This document shows positions 10,470 to 23,412 of a stretch of 64,000 bases of DNA, in pieces. Source of the DNA: Trebonia sp963773105 (GTDB taxonomy: Bacteria; Actinomycetota; Actinomycetes; Streptosporangiales; Streptosporangiaceae); contig CAVZAA010000010.1 of NCBI GenBank assembly GCA_963773105.1, positions 372,001 to 436,000 of the forward strand, given 5' to 3'. Each line of letters begins with the position of its first letter. Within the stretch, counting starts at the first letter, position 1. A model generated the notes under the pieces. The model was not told where the DNA came from and ran no database searches. It saw only the letters and a program-made list of their open reading frames with translations. The translations under genes and the position numbers were made by a program.

Positions 10470-10937
10470 ATGCCCGATGTGGCAAGAGACCCGGAAGCGC
10501 TGGAGCTGCTCGGCGTGCAGCGGAGTCGGCTAGCGGACCGGATGCGGCCGCCGTGGTGGTACCTGACCGGTGTCTCCATCATGTTTGCCCTGGTCTTCGG
10601 GTTCCCCTTCGCCTCGCGGTACCTGGGAGTTAGCATCTGGCCCTTCTTCGTTGCCGCATTGGTGGTGGCCGTCCCGCTGCAATGGGGCTGGACCCGGGCC
10701 ACCGGCATAAAGATGGGCTTCCGGAACCTCAGCTCTCCCGGCCCGGGCCGTCCCACGCGGTACGCGGTGGTGGTGGTTAGCCTCGGCGCCATAGTGACCG
10801 AGCACCTTCTGATCGATCGCGGCCTGATCGTGACCGCGATCGCAGTCGCGGCTCTCGCGGTCGCGGCGGAGGTGGCCCTCCAGTTGGCCCTGCTGCGGGG
10901 GATGCGCCAGGAGCTGCGAGGCGGAGGGGCGGCGTGA
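10470..10937 (+). CDS. Small integral membrane protein of unknown function
   Basis: A 155-residue protein with about four hydrophobic helices (near WWYLTGVSIMFALVFGF, VSIWPFFVAALVVAVPL, YAVVVVSLGAIVTEHLL, IVTAIAVAALAVAAEVAL) and a short charged N-terminus. The ATG at 10470 follows GAGGAG. It overlaps the next gene by 4 bases (GTGA), so the two are translationally coupled. Membrane-protein/winged-helix pairs of this shape are frequent in actinomycetes, but I do not recognise a function. Confidence 0.85.
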   Translation: MPDVARDPEALELLGVQRSRLADRMRPPWWYLTGVSIMFALVFGFPFASRYLGVSIWPFFVAALVVAVPLQWGWTRATGIKMGFRNLSSPGPGRPTRYAVVVVSLGAIVTEHLLIDRGLIVTAIAVAALAVAAEVALQLALLRGMRQELRGGGAA

Positions 10938-11275
10938 CGGCGAGGCCGGACCCGCTGATTCACCCGATCACCCGGCTGTCGATCTGCGGGCTGCTGGCGG
11001 CCGGCGCGGACTGGGTCGAGTTCGCCGCGCTACGTGACGCGGCCGGGATCAGCGACTCGGTGCTGTCGAAACAGTCCCGCGTGCTCGAAGACGCCGGCTA
11101 CGTGGAAGTCCGCAAGGGCGCGGTGGGCCGGCGGCCCCGCACGTGGTTCCGGCTCACCGCCGAAGGCCGCCAGGCGGTGCAGGGTCACCTGGCCTGGCTG
11201 GCCCAGCTGGAAGAAGCGGTCTCCGCCAGCGCCCAGGGTATGGAGCAGGCAAGTCCCCCCTGCTCCCCGCACTGA
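10934..11275 (+). CDS. Winged-helix transcriptional regulator (MarR/COG1846-like)
   Basis: DNA-binding repressor-like protein of 113 residues. The helix-turn-helix is seen in FAALRDAAGISDSVLSKQSR, and the wing in LEDAGYVEVRKG through RPRTWFRLTAEGRQAV. The start GTG overlaps the stop of the membrane protein (GTGA). The 34-base palindrome at 10425-10458 just upstream of the operon is the obvious candidate operator, which would make this pair self-regulated. The inducing signal is unknown. Confidence 0.9.
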   Translation: MTARPDPLIHPITRLSICGLLAAGADWVEFAALRDAAGISDSVLSKQSRVLEDAGYVEVRKGAVGRRPRTWFRLTAEGRQAVQGHLAWLAQLEEAVSASAQGMEQASPPCSPH

Positions 11276-11357
11276 GCGTCTGACCCGCCGCGACCAGAGT
11301 TCATCGATGAGTTCGGTCGGGGCATCCGACTTTGAACGACGGCGAGGAGTGGTCCGA

Positions 11358-11702
11358 GTGGACTTGTACAGCATCATGTGCGTGAGTGACCGGATCAAGG
11401 CACTGAAGTGGTTCGAGGCATTCTTCGGGCGCCCGGCGGACGAGATCATCGGCGAGGAGTACCTGTGGCAGGTCGGTGAAAACGCGTGGGTCGTCATCGA
11501 TGATCGGGACGTGCGCGCTGAGCGGGTGGGCGGAGCCATGATCACGCTCGGCGTGAACGACCTCGACGACATCCTGGCCCGCCTCGCCGCGCACGGCATC
11601 GGCCACGAACCGGTCGAGACCTACAGCAACGGGGTGCGCCACGTCGTCGTGCTGGACCCAGACGGGAACAGCCTGTCGCTCGCCGAAGCGCCCGCCCAGT
11701 AG
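11358..11702 (+). CDS. VOC-family (glyoxalase/bleomycin-resistance) protein
   Basis: A single VOC module of 114 residues. The paired beta-alpha-beta-beta-beta units show as LYSIMCVSDRIKALKWFEAFFGR and MITLGVNDLDDILARLAAHG, ending HVVVLDPDGNSLSLAE, where the metal-binding glutamate position of VOC enzymes lies (D/E near the end). The frame is open far upstream, but GAGGAG placed 8 bases before GTG 11358 fixes the start. VOC proteins include dioxygenases, isomerases and drug-binding proteins, so the activity is undetermined. Confidence 0.85.
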   Translation: MDLYSIMCVSDRIKALKWFEAFFGRPADEIIGEEYLWQVGENAWVVIDDRDVRAERVGGAMITLGVNDLDDILARLAAHGIGHEPVETYSNGVRHVVVLDPDGNSLSLAEAPAQ

Positions 11703-11737
11703 GTCACAGAAACGCACTGGCAGAGGGGCTGAGTACG

Positions 11738-12382
11738 ATGCGGCTCATGACCGGGAAACGAGCCGGCACGCTGCTGGAGCTGATGGACCCAATCGAGTAC
11801 TTCACCCTTGCCCGCGCCTGGGAAGACCTGACCGACGACGAGTTCTTCTGGGAGCCGTTCACGACGACCTGGAGCATTCGCCGGCCGGGCCAGTGCTCGA
11901 CACCGAACCCGTTCGGAGCCGGCGAATGGGTGGCCGACTTCGAGATCCCCGAGCCGGCCCCGGTCCCGATGACCACCATCGCCTGGCTGTACTGGCACAT
12001 AGGCTCGATGCCGGGCCGTCTGTGCGACATCGACTTCCTGGGCGGGACGCGCACCATGGCCAGCGGATGGACCTCCCCGTACCTGACCCATCACCCGATC
12101 TTCACCAGTGCCGCCGAGGCCGTCACCGCGTTGCGTGACGGCTGGCAGAGACTCCGCGAGGCGATCGAGCAGGCCGATGACGACCAGCTCGAAGTGACGA
12201 CCGCCGGGTACACGTACGCCGCGGAGCCGCCAAGAGGCGGCGTATGCGTGGGCGGCCCGCCGGGTCCCGCGCGCCCGGCCACGCGCTTCATCGCCGGCAC
12301 GCTCACCGAGGTAGGTCATCACGGCACCCAAATCGGCGCTCTGCGCGATCTGTACGCGTGGCGACAGATCGACCGCCACTGA
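11738..12382 (+). CDS. DinB-family protein
   Basis: A 214-residue four-helix-bundle protein of the DinB/YfiT type. Histidines expected to bind a divalent metal lie in WLYWHIGSMPGRL and EVGHHGTQIGALRDLY, and the N-terminal helix is ARAWEDLTDDEFFWEP. Known members include bacillithiol/mycothiol-dependent transferases. In an actinomycete a mycothiol-linked role is reasonable but unproven. ATG 11738 and ATG 11750 are both possible starts. It converges on the phytanoyl-CoA dioxygenase-like gene 15 bases downstream. Confidence 0.85.
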   Translation: MRLMTGKRAGTLLELMDPIEYFTLARAWEDLTDDEFFWEPFTTTWSIRRPGQCSTPNPFGAGEWVADFEIPEPAPVPMTTIAWLYWHIGSMPGRLCDIDFLGGTRTMASGWTSPYLTHHPIFTSAAEAVTALRDGWQRLREAIEQADDDQLEVTTAGYTYAAEPPRGGVCVGGPPGPARPATRFIAGTLTEVGHHGTQIGALRDLYAWRQIDRH

Positions 12383-12397
12383 CATGATCAGGCTCGG

Positions 12398-13198
12398 TTA
12401 CTGGGCTGGTCGTCCATCCATCAGCCAGTCGCGGGGGTGCCGGCCATTGATGAAGCCGAGGTAGGGGCTGGGCTGGTTGAAGCCGAGGAGTTCCTGGAGG
12501 CGCTGCGGGAGCTGGCGGACTTGCGTATGGCTGGCGCTGAGAGTGTGTGCCTCGCAGGGTCGCAGCCAGGGCTGAACGTAGTCGATGACGACCCCGAGCC
12601 GCGGGCGGCTGGTGGTGTTGGCGCCGGCCCCGTGGTAGAGGCGGCCGCAAAACAGCAGGACCGATCCGGCGGGCATTTCCACCGGGACGGCCTCGGCTGC
12701 TTCGGGCTTGCCCGCCGGACGCAGGTGGCTGCCGGGGACAATGCGGGTGGCGCCGTTATCGGCGGTGAAGTCGTCGAGCGCCCACATCGTGGTGATCAAG
12801 ACGTCGCGGTCGCGTGGCAGCGGGTAAATGCCCTGGTCGTAGTGGAGGACCTGGGCTTGCTGGCCGGGATGAACCTGGATGGCGCAGGTAATTCCGAACT
12901 GCGTACCGGAGCCGAGCACCAGCTCAACCGTGTCCAGGACGAGAGGCGCCAGCGCGGCCTCGTCCAAGCATCGACTCACGGCGAGCGGAGCCCAGGCCCG
13001 CTTAGTCCGAGTGCCGTCGAAGCCGGATCCCCACTCGGCAGAATCCAGCATCGCACCCAGTTCCGCCCGAGCCGCCGCCAAGGCCTGCCGATCCAGTAGC
13101 CCGGGAACGACGGCATACCCGTCCCGCTGAAGCCGCTCCGCGATTTCGCCTGCGTTCGTCACATCGGTATTGTCGGCAGCCCGATTCTCGGACCGCAA
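12398..13198 (-). CDS. Phytanoyl-CoA dioxygenase-family Fe(II)/2-oxoglutarate oxygenase
   Basis: A non-haem iron dioxygenase of about 266 residues. The HxD pair is in VLHYDQGIYPL, the distal histidine in GRLYHGAGANTTSRPRLG, and the 2-oxoglutarate-binding arginine just after it. WALDDFTADNGATRIVPGSH is the family's characteristic strand-loop. The substrate is unknown; relatives hydroxylate small metabolites and natural-product intermediates. The start is uncertain: TTG 13198 or GTG 13162. The long palindrome at 13277-13324 lies about 80 bases upstream. Confidence 0.88.
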   Translation of the reverse strand: MRSENRAADNTDVTNAGEIAERLQRDGYAVVPGLLDRQALAAARAELGAMLDSAEWGSGFDGTRTKRAWAPLAVSRCLDEAALAPLVLDTVELVLGSGTQFGITCAIQVHPGQQAQVLHYDQGIYPLPRDRDVLITTMWALDDFTADNGATRIVPGSHLRPAGKPEAAEAVPVEMPAGSVLLFCGRLYHGAGANTTSRPRLGVVIDYVQPWLRPCEAHTLSASHTQVRQLPQRLQELLGFNQPSPYLGFINGRHPRDWLMDGRPAQ

Positions 13199-13237
13199 GG
13201 GCCCCTCGTCGCTGCTCGCCTCCCCAGCGCCCCCGCG

Positions 13238-13252
13238 CTTCTTGCTGTTATC
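13238..13252 (+). repeat. 15-mer tag copy 1 (CTTCTTGCTGTTATC)
   Basis: Exact copy, preceded by G. It lies 40 bases upstream of the dioxygenase gene start and 24 bases before the 48-bp palindrome. Confidence 0.95.
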
Positions 13253-13276
13253 TCACGCCAGAGCACGGCGGAGGAA

Positions 13277-13324
13277 GATAATGGATCGTCGTATACACGC
13301 GGGTGTATACAACGATCCATTATC
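13277..13324. repeat. 48-bp near-perfect palindrome
   Basis: Two 22-base arms (starting GATAATGGATCGT and ending ACGATCCATTATC) flank GCGG, with one internal T/C difference. It is flanked on both sides by copies of the 15-mer tag. It could be an operator for the dioxygenase gene or a structural DNA/RNA hairpin. There is no T-run, so an ordinary terminator is unlikely. Confidence 0.9.
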
Positions 13325-13350
13325 TCGCCCTCGCCCATGCGGATGCCCCA

Positions 13351-13365
13351 CTTCTTGCTGTTATC
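13351..13365 (+). repeat. 15-mer tag copy 2 (CTTCTTGCTGTTATC)
   Basis: Exact copy, the only one preceded by A instead of G. It lies 26 bases after the 48-bp palindrome, so the palindrome is bracketed by direct repeats of the tag. Confidence 0.95.
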
Positions 13366-13454
13366 CGCTGGTCGAGTGGCGGCGGTCCGGGTCGGGGTGT
13401 TGGACGTCGGAATTGGGTCTCACCGCTGGTGAGGTGAGGGCGGGCGGCTCGGGG

Positions 13455-13496
13455 AAATTTCCGCCGGCCTTCCGCAGGAGCGCCGGCGGCAAATTT
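13455..13496. repeat. Inverted repeat AAATTTCCGCCGGC / GCCGGCGGCAAATTT
   Basis: Arms at 13455-13468 and 13482-13496 pair completely except for one extra base, around a 13-base loop. It lies 89 bases downstream of tag copy 2 and 100 bases beyond the rrn terminator. Confidence 0.8.
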
Positions 13497-13594
13497 ACTC
13501 CGGCCGGCCCGACCCGACGCCCCAGGCCTGCCTTTGACCTTGACCTGGCCCTTGACCTTTAAATTTGGCCTGAGGTCAGGCGCCGGTACAACGC

Positions 13595-13628
13595 AAAGAA
13601 GCCGGTCCCTGGTGGGACCGGCTTCTTT
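13595..13628 (-). terminator. Rho-independent terminator of the rRNA operon
   Basis: Perfect 15-bp inverted repeat (AAAGAAGCCGGTCCC and its complement) around TGGT, 9 bases beyond the 5S 3' end. In the transcript the stem ends in a short U-rich stretch (CUUCUUU). Confidence 0.9.
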
Positions 13629-13636
13629 GGAAAGAA

Positions 13637-13756
13637 TGTGCGGCGGTGTCCTACTCTCCCGCGAGGCCTCCCTCGCAGTACCATCGGCGCTGAGGGGCTT
13701 AACTTCCGGGTTCGGGATGGGACCGGGTGTTTCCCCCTCGCTATGGCCGCCGCAAC
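13637..13756 (-). rRNA. rrf: 5S ribosomal RNA
   Basis: About 120 bases. Read on the minus strand it begins GTTGCGGCGGCCATAGCG and contains CATCCCGAACCCGGAAG and CGCCGATGGTACTGCGAG, the conserved actinomycete 5S segments, ending in the complementary CCGCCGCACA. Last gene of the operon. Confidence 0.95.
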
Positions 13757-13780
13757 TCTATGGAAATATCAGCCTTAGAA

Positions 13781-13805
13781 GGTTCCCGGCCGTATTTCGG
13801 GAACC
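13781..13805 (-). other. Stem-loop in the 23S-5S spacer
   Basis: GGTTCCCG and CGGGAACC (13781-13788, 13798-13805) form an 8-bp stem in the short spacer between 23S and 5S. Probably part of the rRNA processing stem. Confidence 0.55.
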
Positions 13806-13839
13806 GCACAGTGAACGCAAGCGCAAAAGTATTAGGTGT

Positions 13840-18744
<4,905 letters not shown>

Positions 18745-19293
18745 TGACTAGCACCAGACCCCGTTAAGAGCCTGGAAACCAGCTACCCAACCATGAGCGA
18801 TCTCCTCGCTAATGATTTCCGTGGAACCGACCCGAAGAGCCCGTCCCGACGGGGGTAGTACATCTTTAAATGCACTGGCTTTTAGCACACTGTTGAGTTC
18901 TCAAGAAACAGACGCACACCATTGCGAAATTCTCATTTCGCGTCCGGGGCTAAGCTCTTTGTTTTGTTTTCCGTCACCGTCGCGGTGACTTCTTTAATTT
19001 ACCCGGGATGTTCTTTCCGGTCAAATCGGCCGTTCCGATCAAATCGGTTCCGATCTAGCCTTTAAAAACTTCCCTGAGCCACATTAGCTTACCGGCCTTT
19101 TGGAGTGGTGCGACACGCGCACGCAGATCCCGTAGAGGCTTTCTACTGGTGGCTCCCCGGGTCCGGGCGCCGCGTGGCGGCGTCCCTCCCCTCGGGGCAA
19201 GTTGAACCTTACGGGTCCAACCCACCTTCGTCAAATCGTTTCCGGGAACTTGTCATGCCCGGGTCGAGCGGGTCCTAAACCACCACGATCTAG
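18745..19293 (-). other. rRNA operon leader and promoter region
   Basis: No protein gene seen. It carries the leader with the boxA-like CTTGAGAACTCAACAGTGTG (minus strand, about 18890-18910), one clear promoter (18996-19024), and AT-rich upstream sequence with repeated GATCGGAAC/GATTTGAC-like words (19020-19060) that may be further promoters. Confidence 0.65.
18996..19024 (-). promoter_or_regulatory. rRNA operon promoter
   Basis: On the minus strand TTGACC (19024-19019), a 17-base spacer and TAAATT (19001-18996) form a near-consensus housekeeping-sigma promoter, about 250 bases before mature 16S. This is the normal layout of actinomycete rrn promoters. Confidence 0.8.
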
Positions 19294-19372
19294 GAGTCGA
19301 ACCCCAGCCCAACGCGATCCGCCGGAGACAGTCTCGGATCGTCACGAGTCGAACCCCAGCCCTACGCGATCC
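19294..19372. repeat. Direct repeat duplicating the 3' end of the FAD oxidoreductase gene
   Basis: A 27-base unit (19294-19320 and 19346-19372, one mismatch, 52-base period). The inner copy encodes the last residues and stop of the oxidoreductase. The outer copy repeats that tail, including an alternative stop, in the downstream spacer. Confidence 0.9.
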
Positions 19373-20772
19373 AGCAAACGCAGCCAGGCGTCGCGCCGCC
19401 CCTCGTTCTCGTCCGCGCGGGCGATCGACGCCCTGGTCAGCTGGATCACCCCGGATCTGACGGGCTCCGGAGGGAAGGGCAGCGGCTTGGACCTGACCAG
19501 AGCCAGCCGGGTCCGTTCGGTATCACGGTTTTCGATCTTGTCCAGCAGCACCTGCGCGCCGAACCTGCTCGCACCGACCCCGAGGCCGGTGTAGCCGGCC
19601 ACATAGGCCAGGCGGCCGCCGTAGGCGGATCCGAAGAACGCGCAGAAGCGGCTGCAGGTGTCGATGACGCCGCCCCAGGCGTGGCTAAACGACAGCCCTT
19701 CCAGCATCGGGAAGGCGGCGAAGAACTGCTCCGCGAGCTTGCCGAAGACCGCGGGCGCGGACGCGTGCTCGTCCCTGATCGCGCCCCCGTTGTAGTAGAC
19801 CGCGTCGTAGCCGCCCCAGAGCATCCGGTTGTCACGGGTCATGCGGAAGTAGTGGAACTGGTTGCTCATGTCGGATGCGCCGCGCGGGCCGTGCCAGCCG
19901 AGCGCGGCCAGCTGGGCGGTCGACAGCGGCTCGGTCATCAGCGCGTAGTCCCAGACCGGAATCACGTACGCGCCAATCCGCCGCAGCAGCGTGCGGCCGA
20001 ACGCCCCGGTGCCGAGCACCGCCTTGCCCGCCCGGACCGACCCGTAGGGCGTGGTCAGCGTCAGGCCCGCGCCGCCGGGGGTGATCGACTTGACCGGGGT
20101 CTGCTCGAAGATGCGGACCCCGGCGTCGAGGCAGGCGCGGCGCAGCCCCCAGGCGAGCCTGCCCGGCTCCACCAGGGCGTTGCCGGTGCCGAACTTGACC
20201 CCGCCGATCAGCAGGGGCGAGTTGAGCTCCTTCCTGATCGCCGGGCCGTCGAGCACCTCGACGTCGTGGCCGAGCGCCCGCGCGGCCACCGCCGCCTCCT
20301 CGGCGCCCTCGAGCTGCCAGGGCGCGGTGGCGACGTTGAGCTCGCCGGTCAGCTGGAAGTCGCAGTCGATGTCATGCTTGGCGATCGTCTCGCCGATCTC
20401 CCGCAAGTTCTGCTCGCCCAGCTTCTCCAGCAGCGGCATCTCGGCCGGGAACCGCTCCAGCCCGTTGCCTATGCCGTGCGTGAGGCTGGCCGAGCAGAAG
20501 CCGCCGTTGCGGCCGGACGCCGCCCAGCCGACGCTGCGCGCCTCGAGCAGCACCACGTCGCGGGACGGGTCGCGCTCCTTGGCCAGCAGCGCCGTCCAGA
20601 GGCCGGTGAAACCGCCGCCGACCACCGCCAGCTCGGTCGTCACGTGCTCGGCGAGTGCGGGCAGGGGCTCGGGCGCGTCCGGCTGGTCCAGCCAGAACGG
20701 CGTGGGCGAGGCGTTCGCGAGGGACTTCCCGACCGCGGCGGGAAGCCGGTTACTGGCCCCGCTACGCACCAC
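19342..20772 (-). CDS. FAD-dependent amine / amino-acid oxidoreductase (DAO family)
   Basis: Flavoenzyme of 476 residues. The dinucleotide-binding motif is TELAVVGGGFTGLWTALLAKE (about 46-66), followed by VVLLEARSVGWAASGRNGGF, the FAD-contact signature of the DadA/PuuB-type DAO fold. The C-terminus has YVAGYTGLGVGASRFGAQ. Likely substrates are amines or D/L-amino acids; a PuuB-like gamma-glutamylputrescine role is possible but unproven. Start GTG 20772 has a weak ribosome site. It is divergent from the ketopantoate reductase-like gene (88-base gap). Its 3' end is duplicated just downstream. Confidence 0.92.
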   Translation of the reverse strand: MVRSGASNRLPAAVGKSLANASPTPFWLDQPDAPEPLPALAEHVTTELAVVGGGFTGLWTALLAKERDPSRDVVLLEARSVGWAASGRNGGFCSASLTHGIGNGLERFPAEMPLLEKLGEQNLREIGETIAKHDIDCDFQLTGELNVATAPWQLEGAEEAAVAARALGHDVEVLDGPAIRKELNSPLLIGGVKFGTGNALVEPGRLAWGLRRACLDAGVRIFEQTPVKSITPGGAGLTLTTPYGSVRAGKAVLGTGAFGRTLLRRIGAYVIPVWDYALMTEPLSTAQLAALGWHGPRGASDMSNQFHYFRMTRDNRMLWGGYDAVYYNGGAIRDEHASAPAVFGKLAEQFFAAFPMLEGLSFSHAWGGVIDTCSRFCAFFGSAYGGRLAYVAGYTGLGVGASRFGAQVLLDKIENRDTERTRLALVRSKPLPFPPEPVRSGVIQLTRASIARADENEGRRDAWLRLLDRVGLGFDS

Positions 20773-20860
20773 GGATATCGGCCTGACATGACTCGATCGA
20801 CGTCGAAGTGTTCATGACCCGACTTTCGCACACTCGCGGCAGGAGGATAGAACATGGGGC

Positions 20861-21856
20861 ATGCGGATCTGTGTGGTGGGCGCCGGGTCGATCGGCGGGG
20901 TAATAGCGTCCGGTCTGGCGGGGGTCGACGGCGTTACCGCGTCGGTGCTCGCGCGCGGCGCGACCCTGGACGCGATCAGGGCGGACGGGCTGCAGGTGCG
21001 GCTGCCGGACGGGTCTCTCCGGGTCGCGAAGGGGCTGGCGACGGCCGCGCCCGACGCCGCCGCCGAACTCGGCGTCCAGGACGTGGTGATCGTCGCGGTC
21101 AAGGCGCAGTCGATGGCGTCCGTCGCCGGGTCGATCGGGCCGCTGCTCGGCCCGGCCACCTCGGTGCTGTCGACGCTGAACGGGGTGCCGTGGTGGTTCC
21201 TTGACGGGTTCGGCGGCCCGGCCGCCGGCGCGCACCTGGACAGCGTCGACCCGGGCGGCACGATCGCCGCCACGCTGCCCGCCGCCCGGGTGATCGGCGG
21301 CACCGTGCACCTGTCGGCGTCGTCGCCCGCCCCCGGCGTGGTCCACTGGCGGGCGGGGAACGGCCTGATCATCGGCGAGCTGTCCGGCGCCCCCACCGAG
21401 CGGCTGACCGCGTTGGCCGACGCGCTGCGGTCGGGCGGCTTCGACGTCACGCTGTCTGACCGGATCAGGGACGACGTCTGGTACAAGCTGTGGGGCAACC
21501 TGACGCTCAACCCCATCTGCGCGATCACCGGGTCGACGACCGGGCCCGCCCTGGACGACGACCTGGTAAGGGAGTTCCTCTCGGCGGCGATGCTGGAGGC
21601 CCGCGAGATCGGCGGCCGCATCGGCTGCCCGATCGCGCAGACGCCGCAGGACCGGCACGCGGTCACCCGCAAGCTGGGCGACTTCACCCCGTCGATGCTG
21701 CAGGATGCGCGGGCCGGCCGGCCGCTTGAGCTCAACGCGCTGACCGGCGCGGTCCGCGAGCTCGGCGCGCTCACCGGCGTCCCCACCCCGTACACCGACG
21801 CGCTGCACGGCCTGGCCCGGTTGTACGTCCACGCGCACGCCCCCGCCGCCGACTAG
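20861..21856 (+). CDS. 2-dehydropantoate 2-reductase (ApbA/PanE) family protein
   Basis: NADPH-dependent reductase fold of 331 residues. The Rossmann motif CVVGAGSIGGVIASGLAG is at the N-terminus, NGVPWW follows the nucleotide domain, and DVWYKLWGNLTLNPICAITG carries the catalytic lysine and substrate Asn. PanE makes pantoate for coenzyme A, but many paralogues act on other 2-oxo acids and no pantothenate genes are nearby, so the exact role is open. AGGAGG is 14 bases before ATG 20861, unusually far; an ATG at 20854 is better spaced but out of frame. Confidence 0.92.
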   Translation: MRICVVGAGSIGGVIASGLAGVDGVTASVLARGATLDAIRADGLQVRLPDGSLRVAKGLATAAPDAAAELGVQDVVIVAVKAQSMASVAGSIGPLLGPATSVLSTLNGVPWWFLDGFGGPAAGAHLDSVDPGGTIAATLPAARVIGGTVHLSASSPAPGVVHWRAGNGLIIGELSGAPTERLTALADALRSGGFDVTLSDRIRDDVWYKLWGNLTLNPICAITGSTTGPALDDDLVREFLSAAMLEAREIGGRIGCPIAQTPQDRHAVTRKLGDFTPSMLQDARAGRPLELNALTGAVRELGALTGVPTPYTDALHGLARLYVHAHAPAAD

Positions 21857-21876
21857 CGGTCTGCTGCCATGGGCCG

Positions 21877-23309
21877 TCAGCCGAGGCGGACGAGCGCGGC
21901 CGAGTACGGCGCGAGGACGAGCTGGCAGCTCCCGGCCCAGCAGCCAACGGTGCGGGGCGGGCGCAGGGTGAAGCTGCCGTTGCCCGCGACCTGGCCGCCC
22001 TGGATCCTGACGCCGGAGGTCGCCACCAGCGACGGCCCGGTCAGGGTCCAGACCGCGGCCGACTTCTGGCGGCGCCGGCCCCCAGGGTGACGTCGGCCGG
22101 GTCGCCGGTCAGGTTCTCCACGATTAGCCGCAGGCCGCCGCCGGCCGACGGCCGCAGCGCGAACGCGGTCACGTGGTCGCCCGGGTTGGCGATGGCCACC
22201 GTGACCGGCAGCAGCTTCCCGGTGCCGAGCAGGTGGGTGAAGAGCATGCCGTAGTAGATCGGCTGGGCGGCGTACTCGTTGTTCCACAGCTGGCACAGCG
22301 GCGTGTAGCCCTGGCAGGTTGAGCCGAGCCCGCCGTGGAAGTTGAACCCGCTGACGCCGTACTCCACGCCGGTGAGCAGATAATCCACCACCCAGAGGGC
22401 GGACGCGTAGGAGTTGCTCGCGCCGGGGGCGCCGCCGTTGCAGGCGGTGTTGGTCTCGCTGATCCGCAGCGGCGCGCGCGCCGTCCTGGCCGCCGTCGCC
22501 GCTTCGGTGAAGAACGCGGCCTCCTTGGCGGCCTGCCCGGCCGACAGCAACGTCGCGTCGAACGCGGCCGGAGACCTGCCACCGAGACCGCAGCCCATCG
22601 GGTAGTAGTGCTGGCCGAGTGAGCTGAGGCGGCCCGCTTCCGCCGCGGCGTAGACCGGCAGCCAGCGATTGCCCGCGGTGTCGGGTCCCTCGATCGGTGC
22701 CTTGCGCGCGCCCGCCCGGACCGCGGTCAGGCACTGCGACTCCTGCGCCTGGTACTGGCTCTCCGAATACGACGGTGGGCGCAGCCTGTAGTTGGGGAAC
22801 AGGTCGGGCTCGTTGCCGCAGGCGAGCGCGGACAGCCGGCGGCCGAGGGCGGCGGTCACGGCCCGCGCGTCCCTGGTGACCACCGCCGCGTTGAAGTGGC
22901 CGAGGTCCTCGCTGTAGAGCACCGTCCAGCCGGATGCCTTGGCCAGCCTGACCAGGCCCGCGAGCGCGTTCGGGGTGATGCCGTAGAACGACTGGTCGAC
23001 GGTGTTGCCGCCGAACCGCATCACCGACCGGCCCAGGTTGCGCAGCAGCTGCGCCAGATCGCCCACGTTGTCGAACTTGCCGCTGTTCAGTGAGCCCGAC
23101 TCAAACGACAGGCCGATGTAATGGTCACTGGTCTGACCGACCGGCGCTCTCCCCGTGTGCACGGTGACCGTCGTCGCGAACGCCCGCTGTGGTCCCGCCC
23201 CGGTCTGCTCTGCTCCCCGCGCGTCCGCCGCCGCGCACGCGGCCAGGCCGATCGCAAGCGCCGCGCACGCGGCCACGACAACAGCCGGCCGAATCCCCCC
23301 GATTCTCAT
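21877..23309 (-). pseudogene. GH79-like glycosidase lipoprotein, frameshifted near its C-terminus
   Basis: Secreted glycosidase related to GH79 beta-glucuronidases/heparanases. From ATG 23309 a lipoprotein-type signal (VVVAACAALAIGLAACAAA) leads into YIGLSFESGSLNSGKF, SVMRFGGNTVDQSFYG, ACGNEPDLF (acid/base Glu) and LRISETNTACNGG (nucleophile Glu). Near 22070-22085 the frame breaks: it ends after VTLGAGAARSR, while the frame one base away continues KSAAVWTLTGPSLV to LVLAPYSAALVRLG, the expected C-terminal beta domain. One missing base, perhaps in the GGGGG run, would restore it. Either a sequencing error or a recent mutation. The two catalytic residues are upstream of the break. Confidence 0.85.
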
Positions 23310-23412
23310 GACGCCAGTGTGGCGGGGCAGTGTTGCGATCAGCGTACAGATCGATGAACGCATGGCGGTGGCGACGAGTCCGCGCGCCGCGGCCGCCGAT
23401 AGCCTGGCAGGC

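Larger units (their letters stand above)
13199..13594. other. Gene-free interval rich in palindromes between dioxygenase gene and rrn terminator
   Basis: No credible gene. It holds two copies of the 15-mer tag (13238-13252, 13351-13365), a 48-bp near-perfect palindrome between them, a small CTCACC-GCT-GGTGAG hairpin (13419-13433), a second inverted repeat (13455-13496), and a patch of repeated TTGACC words (about 13533-13560) next to TTTAAATTT. The AT-rich blocks stand out against the GC-rich surroundings. Confidence 0.7.

Noticed and set aside
13595..13628. rrn terminator as a member of the tag/palindrome family
   Set aside because: CTTCTTT in its stem resembles the tag start by chance; it fits a normal rRNA operon terminator in place and structure.
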